Shown: piece after piece, positions 9,708 to 24,577 of the stretch | Position numbering within the stretch: position 1 is the stretch's first letter | Layout: every line of letters begins with the position of its first letter | Assembly (NCBI RefSeq): GCF_009870125.1 | Contig: NC_046680.1 | Location: 7,750,001 to 7,814,000, forward strand | DNA: 64,000 nucleotides | Direction: 5' to 3' | DNA from: Drosophila pseudoobscura | Taxonomy: Eukaryota; Arthropoda; Insecta; Diptera; Drosophilidae | The notes under the pieces: generated by a model | The model's database searches: none | What the model saw: the letters and a program-made list of their open reading frames with translations, nothing else | What the model was told of the DNA's origin: nothing | Position numbers and translations under genes: made by a program

Positions 9708-12700
9708 TTTGCGGCCCGTTGCCAGCCCAAGCCCGTGCTACCTTTTGATATTGTGCGCCACGATTCCCCAGGCCCCGACCCGCCCTGCCTCTTTCCCTCG
9801 TCTAAGTGTACAAGTAACAAATTGTAAATTCTAACTGTTAGGCCCGAAACATATGTAAATCGAAATCACCATAAGTTATTGAGTATTAGGCAACGTTCGA
9901 AGCCCCCCGGTGCATGGCTTCAGCGACTTCCAGCCCTGGCCAGTAGGGGGCAAAAACAGAGCGGGACAAAAGATAGTAACGCATTTACACGACCCTCTGC
10001 AGCCCCCTGCGAATGTGCTACCCCTGTATATATTCTACCAACAGATACTGTATGTATCCATCTCGTATTGTAATTCTAATTCCTAATTTATTATCGCTGA
10101 ATGCATATTCTGTATATGTATGTTTTATCATGTATATTTTCGACAAGGATATCGTTTATTTAATAAGTTTTCAATTAAAATATGATTTAAAGAAAGCTAA
10201 TCTCGCTGTTAAGAGTGAATCTGTGTGAAGTCCAATCACCCGCAACATGGTTTTGTGTGTTAGTAACCGCTTTTTTTTAATACTAGGCAATGCTGCTGTC
10301 TACGAGGAGAGGAGAAGATATATCGATGTAGCATGGTTATAGACAATTTGATAATTTTAATTCTTTTGTATACAAGACTGATTAATAGTTACCACAAAAT
10401 AAAACACAGATGCATGCATGCAACCTCCAAAGGACCCAGGCCACACTCCAGGTTCTATTTTGTTCACATAGGCAACCCTCCAAGCAAACAATAGAAAAAT
10501 ACTCGAACGAATAACAATACAAGTTTTGTACTTAGCAGAGCCCCAAAGGCTCTTCTCCGCCATATACCTAATTAGAAAACGAAAACGATGAATTTTGATA
10601 TATTAAATATTGGATAAAGGATATAATGGTTTATAATGTGCTTGATATTTGCATTTTGAGATAGATTATTTAGCCCCACAACTTACACCCAAGTCACACC
10701 CAGACGGCACTTAGTCGCCATTAATAAGGCCACTAATGGACCCCACAGCATTGGAGATACAGCTCACTCGAATACAATACTGCCCTGCCGTGCCGGACTG
10801 AGTGATGCAAGAATAACTTCCAGTAAAACCAACTTCAGCTTTGATTAAACAATAAACACCTATACAAATAGTTTATAAATGATGCTTAGAGCTGGTGAAG
10901 CATTAAACAATAAACCTGCACTTACTCACACATCCATTGACGCATTCACATAAGCCCATTCACACACAAAAACCCACACAAAGTTGATTAAAAACTTAAA
11001 TTCAAAATGTAAAGCATTCAATTTTAAAACATTAAAGTACATTAAATAAATTTCAGAATTGCTACTTGAAATCCGTGTCGTACCATCTGAAATTATCTCG
11101 TTTGCCAAGGTACTTTTACAGGTTGCACCTATGGATGGCATTCCGCCTTAAAGTTGAAAGGTCTTTAAAGGCGGTGGACCAACAGCAGCCAACCAGCAAG
11201 CAACCCCTCGGTGTGGATGGATGCCAGTACATCCACCATCGTTCCACTCAGAGACCCAGCAGGACCAGGGGACCACCCACGCGCTGCCTTTGTCTATGGC
11301 TATCTGAGTGTGTGTGTGTGTCTTCTGGAGGGGAGGACATCATCTGTGTATCTGCTTACGCGTGCTCTCAGCTCTAGTTTGGGTCTCAGTCGAGACCCAG
11401 ACCGAGTTTCAGTTTCAGCTGAAGCTACTGTCTCTCCTATGGTCGAGGGCTACGCCTTTGGCAGCTGCCTCAACTTTTCGCACAGCGCACATCGCACGCT
11501 TCGCAAATAAATTACAAATTGTTTCGTTCCAGCGCAGCTACTACTTACCCACACACACACACAGAGTCCTCCCCCTTTATTCTCTGTGTGTGTGTGTGGA
11601 GCATTCCCTCCCCCCAGATCAAGCTCCAGCTCCAGCTCCATCTCCACCCTCTCACCGACTCCAACACTCCGCAGCCCGCACACACAATTCGTTTCGAACA
11701 TTCTAGCCTGACGTTCGAAATTTTCCCGTTCGCATTTTCTCTAAAATGTTAAAATTCACCAGGCCCTGGCCCCACACCTACATCATGCCGCCACGCCACC
11801 CATTGGCCTCCCCCCGGCGGCACGGCACAGGACCTGCGTTATCAGTGCCGCACTCTGTGCGCTTATCTTCCATGTACGTTTCGTTCTTGGGTTCTGTTTC
11901 ATTCGTTTGTTCGCTGCTCCTTGCGCCGCGTCCGCTGTTCTCCTCCCTGCCTCCCTCCCTCCCTCAGCTGCCTGCTGCCTGCCTTCTTATCCGTTTGTTT
12001 GTCCGTGCTTCCGCCTCATCTGTGCGACCGTCCGCACATCCTGTTCCTTCTCTTCCATTTCCACGTCCTTGTGTGTAGTTGGGAAATTTGGTTTTTCTCT
12101 AGAAAAGCGGCAGTAGCTAAAAAAGTTGCAGCAATTGGAAAATGCTAAACTCCTTGCGGCCGGAACTCAGCCTGGGTCTGAGCCTGGACTGTGGAACTGG
12201 CTTCAATATGACGCATACGCGTTGTGGTCCGGCCCGAGGATCGTCTGAAGAATGGCCAGAAAATGGCCCCAAAACTTCTGCTCCACACTGTTCCAATGCG
12301 GAGGGTGGGCATGGGGGTGCGAGTGGATGTGGGTATGTGGGCATGTGGGCATGTGGGTAATCCCTGCAAGTAACTTGAGCACTTTATGGCACAGCGCGCA
12401 CGTGTGCCAGTGTTGGTATCAGAGTGTTTGTTCTCGTGTGTATCTGTGCTAGATAGCCGCGAAGGATACTAGAAAGAAAGACAGAGAGAGTGGGAATGGG
12501 AATGGGTAGCCCCCTTAAAGCTGCGATAGCTCTAGGTTTAAACACACTTTAGGCATTATCCATTTTAATTACATTAAAAAACTTTTTGTTGGCATAAAAT
12601 AAATTGGAGCCAAAGACGAAGACGAAGAATGGGGCTGGTGCTGGGGCTGGGGCTTGAGCTAAGCGAAGAAACGGCAGAAGGAGCGCAAAACTTATGTCAC

Positions 12701-15700
12701 TTTGATCCTTAAAAGTAACTTCAAGGCAATTCATGCGAGAGACAATAGGGAACTACCCCCAGCAGCAAAACCCATCCCCCCAGTAGTGGCTCAGCGAGAG
12801 GCCTCTCTCACTCTCTCAGTAATCAAGTTTAGTCTTTAAAATTGAAATTCCAGCATTAGGCAAGGAATGCGACAAACGGGAAATACCATCCGAAAGGGGT
12901 GGCTGGGCTGGCAAAAGGCTTGAGGGAGAGCCCGGGCTAGAAGGGGTAGAAATTTGACTTCCTTTGCTTATCTGCCTCGAATGTGCCACAGCACGCATGG
13001 AGTATGCTGAAGAAATCGTTTGCACATTGCCAAATTTAACTCTTCATCTCATATGTGTGGTTCCCCTTAAATGATTTACTAATTTTTGGTATTCGCTGCA
13101 CGAGAAATTAGTTAAACAATGAATCAATCCACAGTACTAGTACCTGAAGCATTGAAAGTGACTCGGGCTCTTTTCATTGATTAAAGTTCCAAATTAAAGT
13201 TTCCCAAAAACAGAAGGAGGAGGACGGAATATGTATGACAGTCGCAGTGTCACCACCAACCCATAGGCCGCCCCACGGCAAGGGCCACAACGCCTGCCAG
13301 GCCGGGCCATCAGCTTCATTGTGTTTATTTCTCATGTTAAAATCAAATTCCCGCGTGTGCAATTTTTCATTTGGCCCGGACCCGGACCCGGGCCCGGACT
13401 TGGGCCCAGGGCAGGAGCTGGAGCCGGAGTCGGAGCCCAGTGGAGAAATGAAAAGGAAGTGGAAAAATGTGTAAAGGTGCGTGTGGCAGGGTGGCGTCAG
13501 AGAGAAGGAGGAGGCCGGGCCCAGTGTGGCTCGAATGGGGTGGTGGTGTGATTGCTTGGCTGGTTCTTCCGGCGTGCTGTCTGACGTCAGGTGAAGTCAG
13601 CTTAAAGACCAACTTTGCTAACAAACTTTGGCCGCCAGCTTCAGTTCTTCACCTTTTCTTTCTATCTTTTTGCAGTTAAAGAATTGGGTCCATGAGAAGC
13701 TGAGAAGCTAGATGCTAGAGGAGAATATGAACGTGGTGCAGGAGCAGAATGCCTTAAAGCTAGTGCTGGAGATGGTGCTAGTGCTAGAGAGCTCAGCTGC
13801 ATTTTGGGTAACATTTTCGATACCTGTCGGCAAGTGTCGGGGTGTGTGCTGCTGTCTCAGCACCAAGAAGCATGCCCCTGCCGCCGTTCCTCTCCCCACC
13901 ATCTCCATGTGGCTACTCCTCCTTGGCGCCCGCATAACTTGCGCTCTAAACAAAACAAAAATGCGTTGGCAAAGCGTAGGACCAGAGACAGCCAGAGCCA
14001 GAGCCAGGGACATGGACAGGGCCAGAGAAAAACAAGAGGCTGAGTCAGGGGCAGAGACAGAGGCAGAGGCAGAGGCAAAGGCAGCTGGCTGCGATGGCTA
14101 CGATGGTGATGGTGATGGCGACACTGCCAACAGCAAAGGCAACATGAGTAGAATACCCTGAAATCAAATGGAGAACACCATTTTGCTCTGCTTTAAGCTT
14201 ATAGCACCAAGACTTGAAAGTAATCCTCAAAATGGAGGGTTTTTGGAGCTGGAGGATCAGTGAACGAACACAAAAGGGTAAAAATGCGCATCTGCTGTTA
14301 GAAAGTCACTTTAGCTTAGTACAGGAGTACAGCTTCTTAGCTCTAAATGTATTAATTAAGAGAGTCAAGATTGAAAAAAGAGCAAACAAGATACAAAGCC
14401 GAATTAATGTAAGCTCAAAAATCCTTCTAGGAATAAGTTTTTTTTAATTTGTAAGAGAATATTTGAATGAATTTGATAAAATCATAACCAGACGAACATA
14501 AAAGGGCATTCTTCCGTCGGTTTGTTGGGTGGGTTTCCCCCAAAATTCCTCCTGCCGCTTCGCTGGCTGACTGGCTGGCTGCTTGCTCCCTGTAAGGACA
14601 GCGACAGGCCGACGAGGACGACGGCAACGAAGGCAACGCCAAAATGGAGAATGGGGGAAAGGCAACCCGAGAAGGGGGACATGTACAGGGTAAAAAGGGA
14701 AAGACGGGGAACAGGGCACGGGACGCGGAGAGAGGCAGACACGACACACCAAGTGTACAATAGCTTTAAGCTTAAACTCTCGCACACTTGCACGCACACA
14801 CTCTCGGATCCCCAGCGCACTTACACACACAGGCACAGAGAGACCGACACACAGATACACTCTAAGCATATATTTGGGAATACAGGGCCACAAGCAATTC
14901 AAGAGAAAAAACAACATTTTATGTTGCTTTTTGCGTGGCAAGCAGAGAGACGCGCAGCGCTGCGCTGCGACGCCAAGCGATGCGACCCAACCTTGGGGCC
15001 CATTTGGATGGGAGCACTTTTGGGGCAGGAGCAGCGACTCACGATCGGAGCGAAGCCCAATAGGGGGCACCCTGTATGCCCCAACGGTAGTGGGGAAGAA
15101 AATTCACGGACGAACGCTATATGTCCAAGTCCAAGAAAGAAAAATACTTGCTGCGACAACACACCAGTGAGTGCCAGGGATGGCCACTTTCTTCCAACTT
15201 CAAACAGTTTTAATATGTGAGAGATTTTATTGCGGAATATTATACGGAACTCATTTATGGAGTCCGAACTGGAGATGATGGTATGGCATGTGTGTTCTCC
15301 TGGGAAAGGTACAGATTTATATAGAAACAATAATATTATTAATGCCTGTAGTATTGAGTACTTGGCATTATAAAAGGCGTAAAGTATTGAAGGAAATAAT
15401 ATGAAATATTTGTATTTCTATTTATGATCACACAATATCTCTAGATTCATGATAATCTCATAGATCTTTGGCAATCCAGCTGCCCCATAAATGGGTCACT
15501 CTGCCCAATCTCTGACAAAGTTTGTCCGTATCTGCGATCAAGAAAGTTCTCCTTATCTGAGGAACAACGTAAATTAAATATGATATTCGGGGGTTTAGCC
15601 GGAGATAAGAGTTCCTCCACAAGTCTGTACTCCAACAGGGACAGCGACAGAGCGACAGTGCGACAGAGCAGCAAACCCCCAGCCCTGGCTCATTGGAGCA

Positions 15701-17585
15701 GCAGCAGCAGCAGCGCGACTGAAGGCAAGGCAAGACGGCCAGCCAGGCAGAGGCAAAGGCAGAGACAGAGACAGAGGCAGGCAGCTCCAGCTATAGCTAC
15801 AACTACATCTACAGCTCCGGAGCTCGTGGGGCTCGGCGGGGTTCGTTGCGGGGCTGCAGCGCCCATTTGAGGGAGCCATCAAGTAGCGGATTCAACGCCA
15901 CGTCGCTGTGCGTTTGACATTTCCCCATACTTGCTGGGGCGACGCGCCATCAAGTTTCCAGAAATCGACGAAATTCACTGTACGCAGGCGGCAGATAAAA
16001 GAACTCGTTACTTTATGGCGCGTCCGCCACCAAAATGGACAGGGTAAAGCCAAGCACGGCAGCCATTGGCAGCAAACTGTCGACTTTCTGGGGCGATTCG
16101 CCCGAGCAAGTTTTCAATTGTTCGGGCGGAGGAACGACGGCCAGACGAATTGTCGACTTGCTGGCGCGAACGTGGCTCTGTCCCCCACCCGAGCGTCTTC
16201 TGTTATCCAGTGGTGGGTAGGCCAGAGAGAGAGCCCAAGAGCGGGAGAGGCAATAAGAGAGGAGGCAGCATGCTCTCTGTCTCTCGCGCTCTGGTTGAGT
16301 GCGTGATTGTGTTGGTTTCGTATCTGTGTGGGGCTGCTGAATATCTCTCGAATGCGCTGAATGAGCTTGAAATATATTTCAAAATACAACGGATGCAACG
16401 GTTCTGTTGGCCCTTTGCCCACATAGAAGGCAGCAACAAAAGCAGGAAGAAGTGAAACAATTATCGCAAAATAATTCTCATATGAAGATTATTAAATATT
16501 TCCCTTTCTGGCTAGTAATTGAATCTTAATGAAACCCCAAATAGAAGATAGCAATTTCGTTGCCTACTTTTGTGGGGCTGCAGTCAGATAGGGCAGCATT
16601 GCAATTATCTACAATCTATGCGTCTGAAATTCCAATGCCTCAAACACAGCCACACGGACTAGCACAGGAACAACACACAGATACAATGAGAATGTGCATT
16701 CCATGCACATTTCATGCATTTCCTTTGTACAGGCCAACTTATCAAGTTTCCTGTCCACCGCCACCGAATGCAACCCCAAAATGCATCCAACCACCCACCA
16801 TCCTCCGCCGGCCGGCTCCCAACGCCCCACCGCCCACCATTAAGCATATACAATATATTCCGACCATGTACAGCTGAAACTGCAATTGCAACTGCCACAG
16901 CAACGGCGACTCCATCAACCAACAGCAAGGACCATCTGCAATTCCGATTTCGATTGCATTTTTGTTGCACGCACATAATTTTTGTGCGGCTGCGGATAAT
17001 GATTTGGTTACATTTGATTTTGTTGCCGATTTTAATGCAGGATACCCTTCACTCTAGAGGGGGGATGTGTAATGCAGCAATTAACCTCATCACCCGGCAG
17101 GATTCCACCTTATGATGTTGGGAAGCCCAGTAGCTGTGCCTCTCCCATTGCTATGTTTAAATATCTATTTTAGTTTTGTTTTGAGGACTCGCATAGCAGG
17201 GAGAGCATTTAAAATTTGATGGTATATTATTCAAAATTTCCAGCTCCATTTTGCGGGCAAACGGAAGTGCTGCGGACATGCCGCACCGCGGCAGACAGCC
17301 TCGGACTGTCCTGCGGTTTCAAGCGCTTTTATTTATTTATGCATTTTTCGCATTTATTGCAACACAATTTAATATGCATCTCGGGGCGTGGCTGATACCC
17401 CAGCATTTGCAATTAACGCTCCCAGACCCCAAGGGGAGCTGAGAGGGGCACAGAAACGGGTCGCAAAGATCCTAAGGCGGATCAGGCAGGTGGCTGACAC
17501 AGAAACCACCAGGCTTCCACCGGAGCCAAGCAACAGGCCAAGCACAAGCACAGGCAACATGCAACAGCAGCAACAACTTGCAGCA

Positions 17586-17587
17586 AG

Positions 17588-17625
<38 letters not shown>
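17586..17625. repeat. (CAA)n trinucleotide microsatellite
   Basis: An uninterrupted run of about a dozen AAC/ACA units. It lies outside any supported gene and produces false Gln/Thr/Val-rich frames on both strands. Confidence 0.9.
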
Positions 17626-17627
<2 letters not shown>

Positions 17628-20021
17628 GCCAGAGCTGGACAACTCTTGACATGCATATGCAAAGGTCTTTCCCAGGTTGCCGCACAATCAATTTTGCGAG
17701 AGACCTTCGCTCGATTCTCATCCGTGGCACTGGGAACCCGCCAAAATGCAAATGACGACAGCACCAACAAAAGCAGAAAAAGCAAAAAAAAAAAACAGAA
17801 AAAGCCACGTACTAAAAGAACTTTGACGAACCGAAGCCTTTGATGTGCACCGTTGTTGGTCGACTAACCCCAGATCCAACCCCGTTGTGGTGCACCTCCA
17901 CATCGTCCATATGGCACGCCATCTTAAATAATCAATATTTTCGCCAAGTCCAACTCCAACTCTAAGCCAAGACTTTTCGGTGCCCGGTCTCAGGTCAGGC
18001 CCGAGCAGGAAGTCGTTGTCACATCAAATGGCGACAAAGCACTTCCGCTTCTCTTTCTTCTGCTTCGCTGCGAACAAAAGGATGCTGATGCTGCAAGGGA
18101 GAGAGCTGAAAAGTTTACGTTTCCTTAAGCTTCATCCTCATCCTCATCCAACTCCCGCATGCAGACCGAACATTAGATCTCTGGCACATGTCTAGACCGC
18201 GTGATATGGCTAGAGGGTTCAAAGAAGGGGGAGGATCGGGTTTGCTTAGAATTTTACTTGGCTTTCAAGGCGTGTCGAATTTCCACCGATTGGGGGGCGG
18301 CTGATACTCAACATTCCCAGACAAAGCTGTGTCGCCTGTGCTTGCCTGAAACCAGCTAAAAACGGAGACGGATACGGATACTATTACCCGCTATCTGGAA
18401 ATAGGCCCTCTGGAATGTCAGATACAGATCGGAAAGCTCTAGTTCTCGGTCGGCGACATATTCGACCAGCATTTTCAACGCTTTTCGTTACGTTTCGTTT
18501 CCAATGCCGATCGTCGTCTGCTCTTTGTGCATTCTTTCAGTTTGTTTTTCATCGCGTTTTCTCCTCTACTTCTCCTGTCTCCATCTCCCTCTTATCCGTA
18601 TCTCTCTCCCTCTCTCTCTCTGTGCGCCTTTGTCCCGTGTTCTGTGCTCTGCTCTGCCAGCCTTGCTCTCCTCCGCACCCGCACCCGCACCCTGTGTACC
18701 CCTTTTGTCTATCGTCGCCCGGCTCCAACGAGGCATGCAGTCATCGGCGACGTCGCTGAATTTCGTTTCAGCCCCAACCGATCCGCACCGAACCGAACCC
18801 CAAACAGAAACCAAAAGCCAAAACCAAACCAACGGTGATTCATCGAAATTAAAAATAAGTGTTTTGTATCTGTATCTCAGCGCTTGTTTCACATTCCCCG
18901 CTGTCGTTCCTCTTGATGTTGTTTCGCTCACATTCCACTGGCAGCGATAGCTTCAGCGATTTCCCTTTGACTCCACAGAAGGTAGAACAAGTTTCGGATC
19001 TACATACATATGTATGTATATGACATTTTTCTGAACTCTCGATCGTACTGAGGCTATATTCTGACGATACTCATAAGCTGAGATTGCAACTTCTCCATCA
19101 ACCTAATGGATATGCTGATTCTCAGAACTTTAAAATATCTAAGATCAACTTTCTGTCCAAAATCTTTGTCCGATTCTGAATATAGTATTTATTTTGAATA
19201 CGTTTTGCATTCTGAAGTTGTGGATAACAAATCAGAGACTGAAACTTCTGGATCTGCTCTCTGGGACTCTGATTTATATGCGAATATATTTTATTGCTTC
19301 CGACTTTCTTCTTGAACATTTATAAATCTTTTCAAGCCGCGTTCGGAACACTATCACATATAGTATGTATCTGAATGCTGATTTATGTGCGAAAATCTCA
19401 GGCTGAGCTGTCTTCATATTCCGGATTTCCCTTCTGTTTTGTTGGTTTAAGGACACCTGTTTCCACATTCCACGCCCGATCGTCCTCGGCGTGCAACATC
19501 CGCCCCGTCTCGAATCGCAGGGGCAGGTAGCTGCAGAGACTGCAGAGACGACAGCGGCTGTGATAGCCGCTCCTTGGTGATTTTAGTGGTGGTGCTTTCT
19601 CCATCCTTGGTCACCTTGGGCGGCATTCACGAAATGTGTATCCATGACACACATACTCTAGCACACATTTTCCCACACACACACACACACACACACCCAG
19701 AGACAAGGGTATCCATAAGGCACACATATACGGGTCCGTTGTGGATTAAAATTTCTTCGTTCCTTCTTTTTTATATATGTATGTTGAATGCATTTCCCTT
19801 AGCGCTCCGTGCCAGGGGAGCGCTGTACGAAGGAGGGGGTGGGGGCATTTATTTTCGGCATTTGAAGTTAGTCCTTTGAAAAAACGGGGGTTCAAACTCA
19901 AAGTGCTAGACCGAACCGAACGAATCGAAATGGAACCGTACCACCGTGCGAAGGGTTGCTCGACGGTCTCTCTCTCCCCGAGAAGTGTATGCCAGTGTAT
20001 GGTTGTGTGCTAGTGAGTCTC

Positions 20022-20042
20022 TGTGTGTGTGTGTGTGTGTGT
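20022..20042. repeat. (GT)n dinucleotide microsatellite
   Basis: About ten GT units. Similar runs occur near 19675 (CA), 22724 (GT) and 30600 (GT). Confidence 0.85.
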
Positions 20043-23000
20043 GAGTACGGTAAAAGGAACACATTTGGATGCCAGACGACTGCTGCGTCTCGACTCCCTG
20101 TGCGACATTACGAGCCCGTTGGAACGTCAAAGAGTGTACGCGGCAGCAGGGGCTCGCACGGGCAGCGACAGCGGCAGAGTTCGAATCGATTTTGGAATTC
20201 GTCTCGTGCCGAGGAGTGCGTGGAAAATGCTGATAAATGGGAGTTAGATTCTGAATCTCTGGGCCCTGGTCCAGAATCCCCCCAGCAGCTTTCCCTGCCA
20301 TGGCCGTTGCCATGCTAATGAGACCCCCCGAAATGGGGCCCTCCACAGCAAATGCAGTTGCAGCTCCACTGCATATCAGAGCCAAAGTACCCCCCAATAT
20401 GACCGATAAGTCGTAAGGCCTGGTCCCTGCCCCGTTCGGTGGGTGGTTGTGGTAGTGGTGGGTGGCTTGCTTTGTTTGCCCACGTCGACTGATAAGATAA
20501 GCAATAGCCCAAGTCTGACATCAGGGCCTGGACCTCCGAACCAAACCAGCACCTACCCTTGGAGCCGCCGAGCCAGCGACGTTGCCCCGCTGTTGTTGTC
20601 CCCACGCTCGTGACTCGCCTCGACGATATCTTACGCCTGCGTTTCAGAAAATTCAAAATTCATAGAATGCAAATGTTGGTTAAACAACATTTTGCCCGGC
20701 ACACGAGCGCACTCCCAGTTTTAGCTCCAGTCGTCGCAGTTGGGGCACATGCAGAAATAGACGCAGAGGCAGAGAAACAGAGACCACACCGATTCAGGCC
20801 TCAGCCAGAGAAAGACAGAAAGAGAGAGAAAGAGCTTGAGTCAGGTTTTGTGTGTTGAATTTTAACTAAAACGAACTTAAGCGGGCCTTTCAATCCAAGT
20901 TATAGCATTAGAAATACCCGACTTTGAGGCGGAATTTCCGTTCCGTTCCAAGATGAGCTTCGCTGGGTTCTCTGAGCGAGGGTATTTCCAAATAATAGTC
21001 GCTCGTATTAAAAACGCATAAGCTATAATGTAACAATTAATCAGAAATGCAGCTGTGACTGAACAAAGAATTTTTTCAGTGGAAAAATAGCATAAAACTT
21101 CTGTGAAGTTCGATTACAGGGAACTACCACATCTGATGTCGCTCTGGATTGGTGCATCTTTAAGTGCAACAATTCTGCTATAATTTAGTAACAAAGTCTG
21201 GACAATCTGCCATTCATACATATATCATATTTATGTGTGTACGCATGTATAAAGTTTATACATAATCTCTTTATACTTAATCTTTTCCTATGTGTTTTAG
21301 ATTTACCGCATAGTTCTGTCTGTGACCACGAAATCAGGTCTAAGCGCTAATCTATCAATCTGAGTTCTGTTTCGGGCTCTAATCCCCGTTTAAAGCTTTA
21401 AGAGTGGGCACCGCTGATTCCAGGCGGTGAAAATTCCCAATTGGATGGCTTCCACATACACATACATACGTTTATATACGTTTAAGTATATATATATATA
21501 TATACATAAATACAGATGTACATACATATATGTATGTATAAATGTTAATCAAACACACAGACAAAGACTCACGCACACGCACAATTGACGCATACGCACA
21601 TTTAATGCAAATTTAAGCAGTTAGCAAGCAAGTAAAACCGTTATGTGCCACACAGGCCTACGAACATGCGTGTTCGAGTGCATGTAGTATGTGTTTGTAA
21701 ATGCATCGCTGCTTGCAAATACATAATGCAGGGAATATAAATAATTGCAATACATAAGAGGAGTCCGTGTGTGTTTGTGTGTGTCCCTTGCATAACCGCA
21801 TATGCAGCACATGCATAAGTATATACATACACACATATGTATGACCACATACATATGTACATACATACTACATACATATATCGGCATCTGCATCTCTGGC
21901 TGGCTGCACATTTCATTGGAATTGCATTAGTGTGGCCCTTTGTTCATTACAAAATGCAGCAGACACGCACACTCGTGTCCGGGACATGGAATAAAATGAA
22001 TTGCCAGCAAAATATTTACGCATTTGTTGGATAAGATAAACAACTGCCATTCTCGACCCATCCAACCATCCCATCCCATCACCCAGAATCGTTGAAAACA
22101 CATACGATTTGCTTGGTTTTTTATACATATTTAATTTATTTTCTCTTCCTTCCGCATGATCCGTTCGTCGTCTCCTTTCTGGGGGCTTCTCCGTCAACGT
22201 GACACAACAGAAATATCAATCAATAAATCAATCAATCAATCAATGGAGATCTTAGGGCTAGGGGTAAACGGGTAATGTAATCAAAAATCAAGGATCTCAA
22301 GAATCAACATAGTTAATAATAATAGTTTTGCAAAAAGAATTAAGGCATTCGGTATATTGCGGCTCAACAAAAGTTCTTCGAATCGGGACTCCAGTACTTA
22401 ACATAACATTGGAATTACAATATTTATTTAGTTTTTTATTTAATTTAGTTTAATTTATTCTTTATATTTTTTGATTGTTTGGAAGGTTTTGTCCCTTGTT
22501 TCTGCTTAAATAAAATTACGTAATTCTTGTTTTAGCATTTTTGTTTAATTTTGTTTGCTTGTGTTTTTTTATACAATACATTTTATATCACAATAGAAAA
22601 AAGAATTAATTCGTATATTCTTTTCAATCGTTATCGCGCTCTTTTTTTCGGGTTTCCTTCGCTTTTTTTTTTGCTTACTTATAAATTAAACAATAAAAAA
22701 TGTACAGAATTTTCTTTAACGTTTGTGTGTGTGTGTGTGTGTGTGTTGGTGAGTTTTTCGCTATGTTTTCCTCTTCATTTTCGTATTTGACTAATTGTGG
22801 CTTTACGAATGCTAAAACTAAAAACTAGAAATTAAATTTACGCATTTTCTTTAAGTTCTACTATTAACATGTTTTTTTGCTTAGATTTTCGTGTTTTCTT
22901 TAATTTGTAATCAACTAAATTAAACGGCATAACTAACGGACGCTGTACTAAAGCGAATTCGCAAACGAAGCGCAGAAGGAGCTGACGGGAGGAACAAAGA

Positions 23001-24577
23001 AGAAACAGAACAAAAAGAGAACACAAACAATATATGTAAGGTGAAACGGGGAGCAGAGCAGTGAGAGAGAGGATGATAAAAGCTATAGAGACACAGCAAC
23101 AAAGAGCAAATGCTGGGGTGGTGGAGCAGCGGTAGTGAACGAAGTCAAAGTTGCACCCAAAGTATATTAGTCATTCCAGGTGAGGTATTCCCGAAGTCAC
23201 ATAAGTGCCTATATTAAGAGTCAGAGAGAGAGAGTCCCCAACTGTTTAACCTGCTATTTAATGAACCTCTGATACATGAAACCATCATGAATGAAACTAT
23301 CATCGTTTGAGCTCTGGGTATGACCCACCTTATACAGATTATACCTTGGTTGAGCCCCGTCTCAGAAAGCTTAAAGCTGCCGTCCTACCTCTCTTCTCCC
23401 TACACTCCATTCCACACACACACACCATACACACACAGTCAAGGCAGCTGCCGTTGCCGAACATTCTTCATGTTGTTGTTGCAGTTGCTGCTGCTGCTGT
23501 CGCTGTGGCAATGGAGGACGCTGGCTTTTGTAGCCGAAGCGTGAATTAAAATAAACTATTTAAATTTATTTGCATCTGTTTAACGGCGGCCTGCATTGCA
23601 CATACATATGCATGTCTCTCTATACTGCGTGCGTGTTTGTGTGTGTGTGTGTATGTTATAATGTGCTGCGCTGCCCACTCCATCGCACTCTCCCTCTCCC
23701 TCCCTCTCACTCTTACTCGCGCTGCTCCGGCTCTGCTGGTCTCTCATGACGCTTATCGCGCGTCTCCATCGCCATGCACTTTGTTGCTGGCGGCCATAGC
23801 TGCAGTTGTTGTTGTTGCTGCTTTTGCTGTTGTTTCTTTTTTCTCTCGTTTCTGTTTTTTTCCTTTTTTATCGCTGCGTGCGTGTAAGCCGACGCCAGTG
23901 GGGGCCTCGTCCCACCGCTCTCCCCCCCTTAGGAACCAGCGGCACAACAACACAGAGCAAGCTCCATGACGCCGCCGTCGCTCCACCTCACTCTCCCACT
24001 CTTTCGCTCTTGCTGTGTCTCAGTGTTAGTGTGTCTGTGTGTATGTTTCATTGTTTGCTCTTTGTTGTTGTTTCTGCCTCCGCCTGTTTCTACGTCTCTT
24101 TCTGACACTCCACCTCTCCCCATCGTCTCTCCGTTTCTACTCGATTCGTACGAAAAAATTTAGTACAGCGTGTGGTATGGCAAACGAAAGCTATGAGTTT
24201 TCAGTGTATCTTGTCTGCCCCGAAGTTGACTTCCCGCCCTGCCAGCCCTTACCATTCCCCTCTCCCTATATAATTACGTGCCACAGCCAGACGACATGCA
24301 ACTTCTCGACACTGGACTGGACACACGGGCAATGGGCATGGGCATGGGCAATCGGCAAGCGGCAATCCGCTATCGGTAGGTAGGATTGAAAGTCACACGC
24401 ACACTTCAGGGCCACTCCAAGTGTCTCTCCTCCGCCAGAAGTCTAGCCCAGACCAGCATTGGTATTGGAACTCGTGTTGGGATTGCTATTAGTGGTGGAG
24501 CTCTTCCTCTTGAGCGCCGATGCTGCCGCTTCTGCTGCCTCCGCCTCCGCACAGGCATTGCAGTCATGGTGGACGCA

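Larger units (their letters stand above)
9708..24577. other. About 15 kb convergent gene-poor region rich in simple repeats
   Basis: This lies between the 3' ends of RYBP (plus) and Ppa (minus). No frame shows a recognisable domain; the longer ones are driven by simple sequence. Repeats include Gly/Ala-type GGGGCTG runs near 12640, CCCGGA runs near 13380, CAGAG runs near 13985, 14055 and 15740, (CAA)n at about 17586-17625, (CA)n near 19675, (GT)n near 20022, TATA runs near 21490, AATC repeats near 22217 and (GT)n near 22724. A minus-strand AATAAA (TTTATT at 23565-23570) may end Ppa transcripts. A CAA- and Cys-poor, 5'-UTR-like stretch lies at 18420-18950. Long non-coding RNAs or enhancers could be here but cannot be seen by eye. 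Confidence 0.5.

Noticed and set aside
14522-15220. A 232-codon plus-strand frame, the longest in the desert
   Set aside because: Composition follows Arg/Thr/His-rich simple sequence, an equally long frame exists on the opposite strand, and no domain or splice context is visible.
17388-17843. A 151-codon frame containing a polythreonine run
   Set aside because: Produced by the (CAA)n microsatellite; the antisense frame gives a polyvaline or polycysteine run over the same stretch.
22217-22242. Regularly spaced AATC units that could suggest an array-type element
   Set aside because: A plain tetranucleotide microsatellite without spacers; not CRISPR-like, and CRISPR is not expected in an animal genome.
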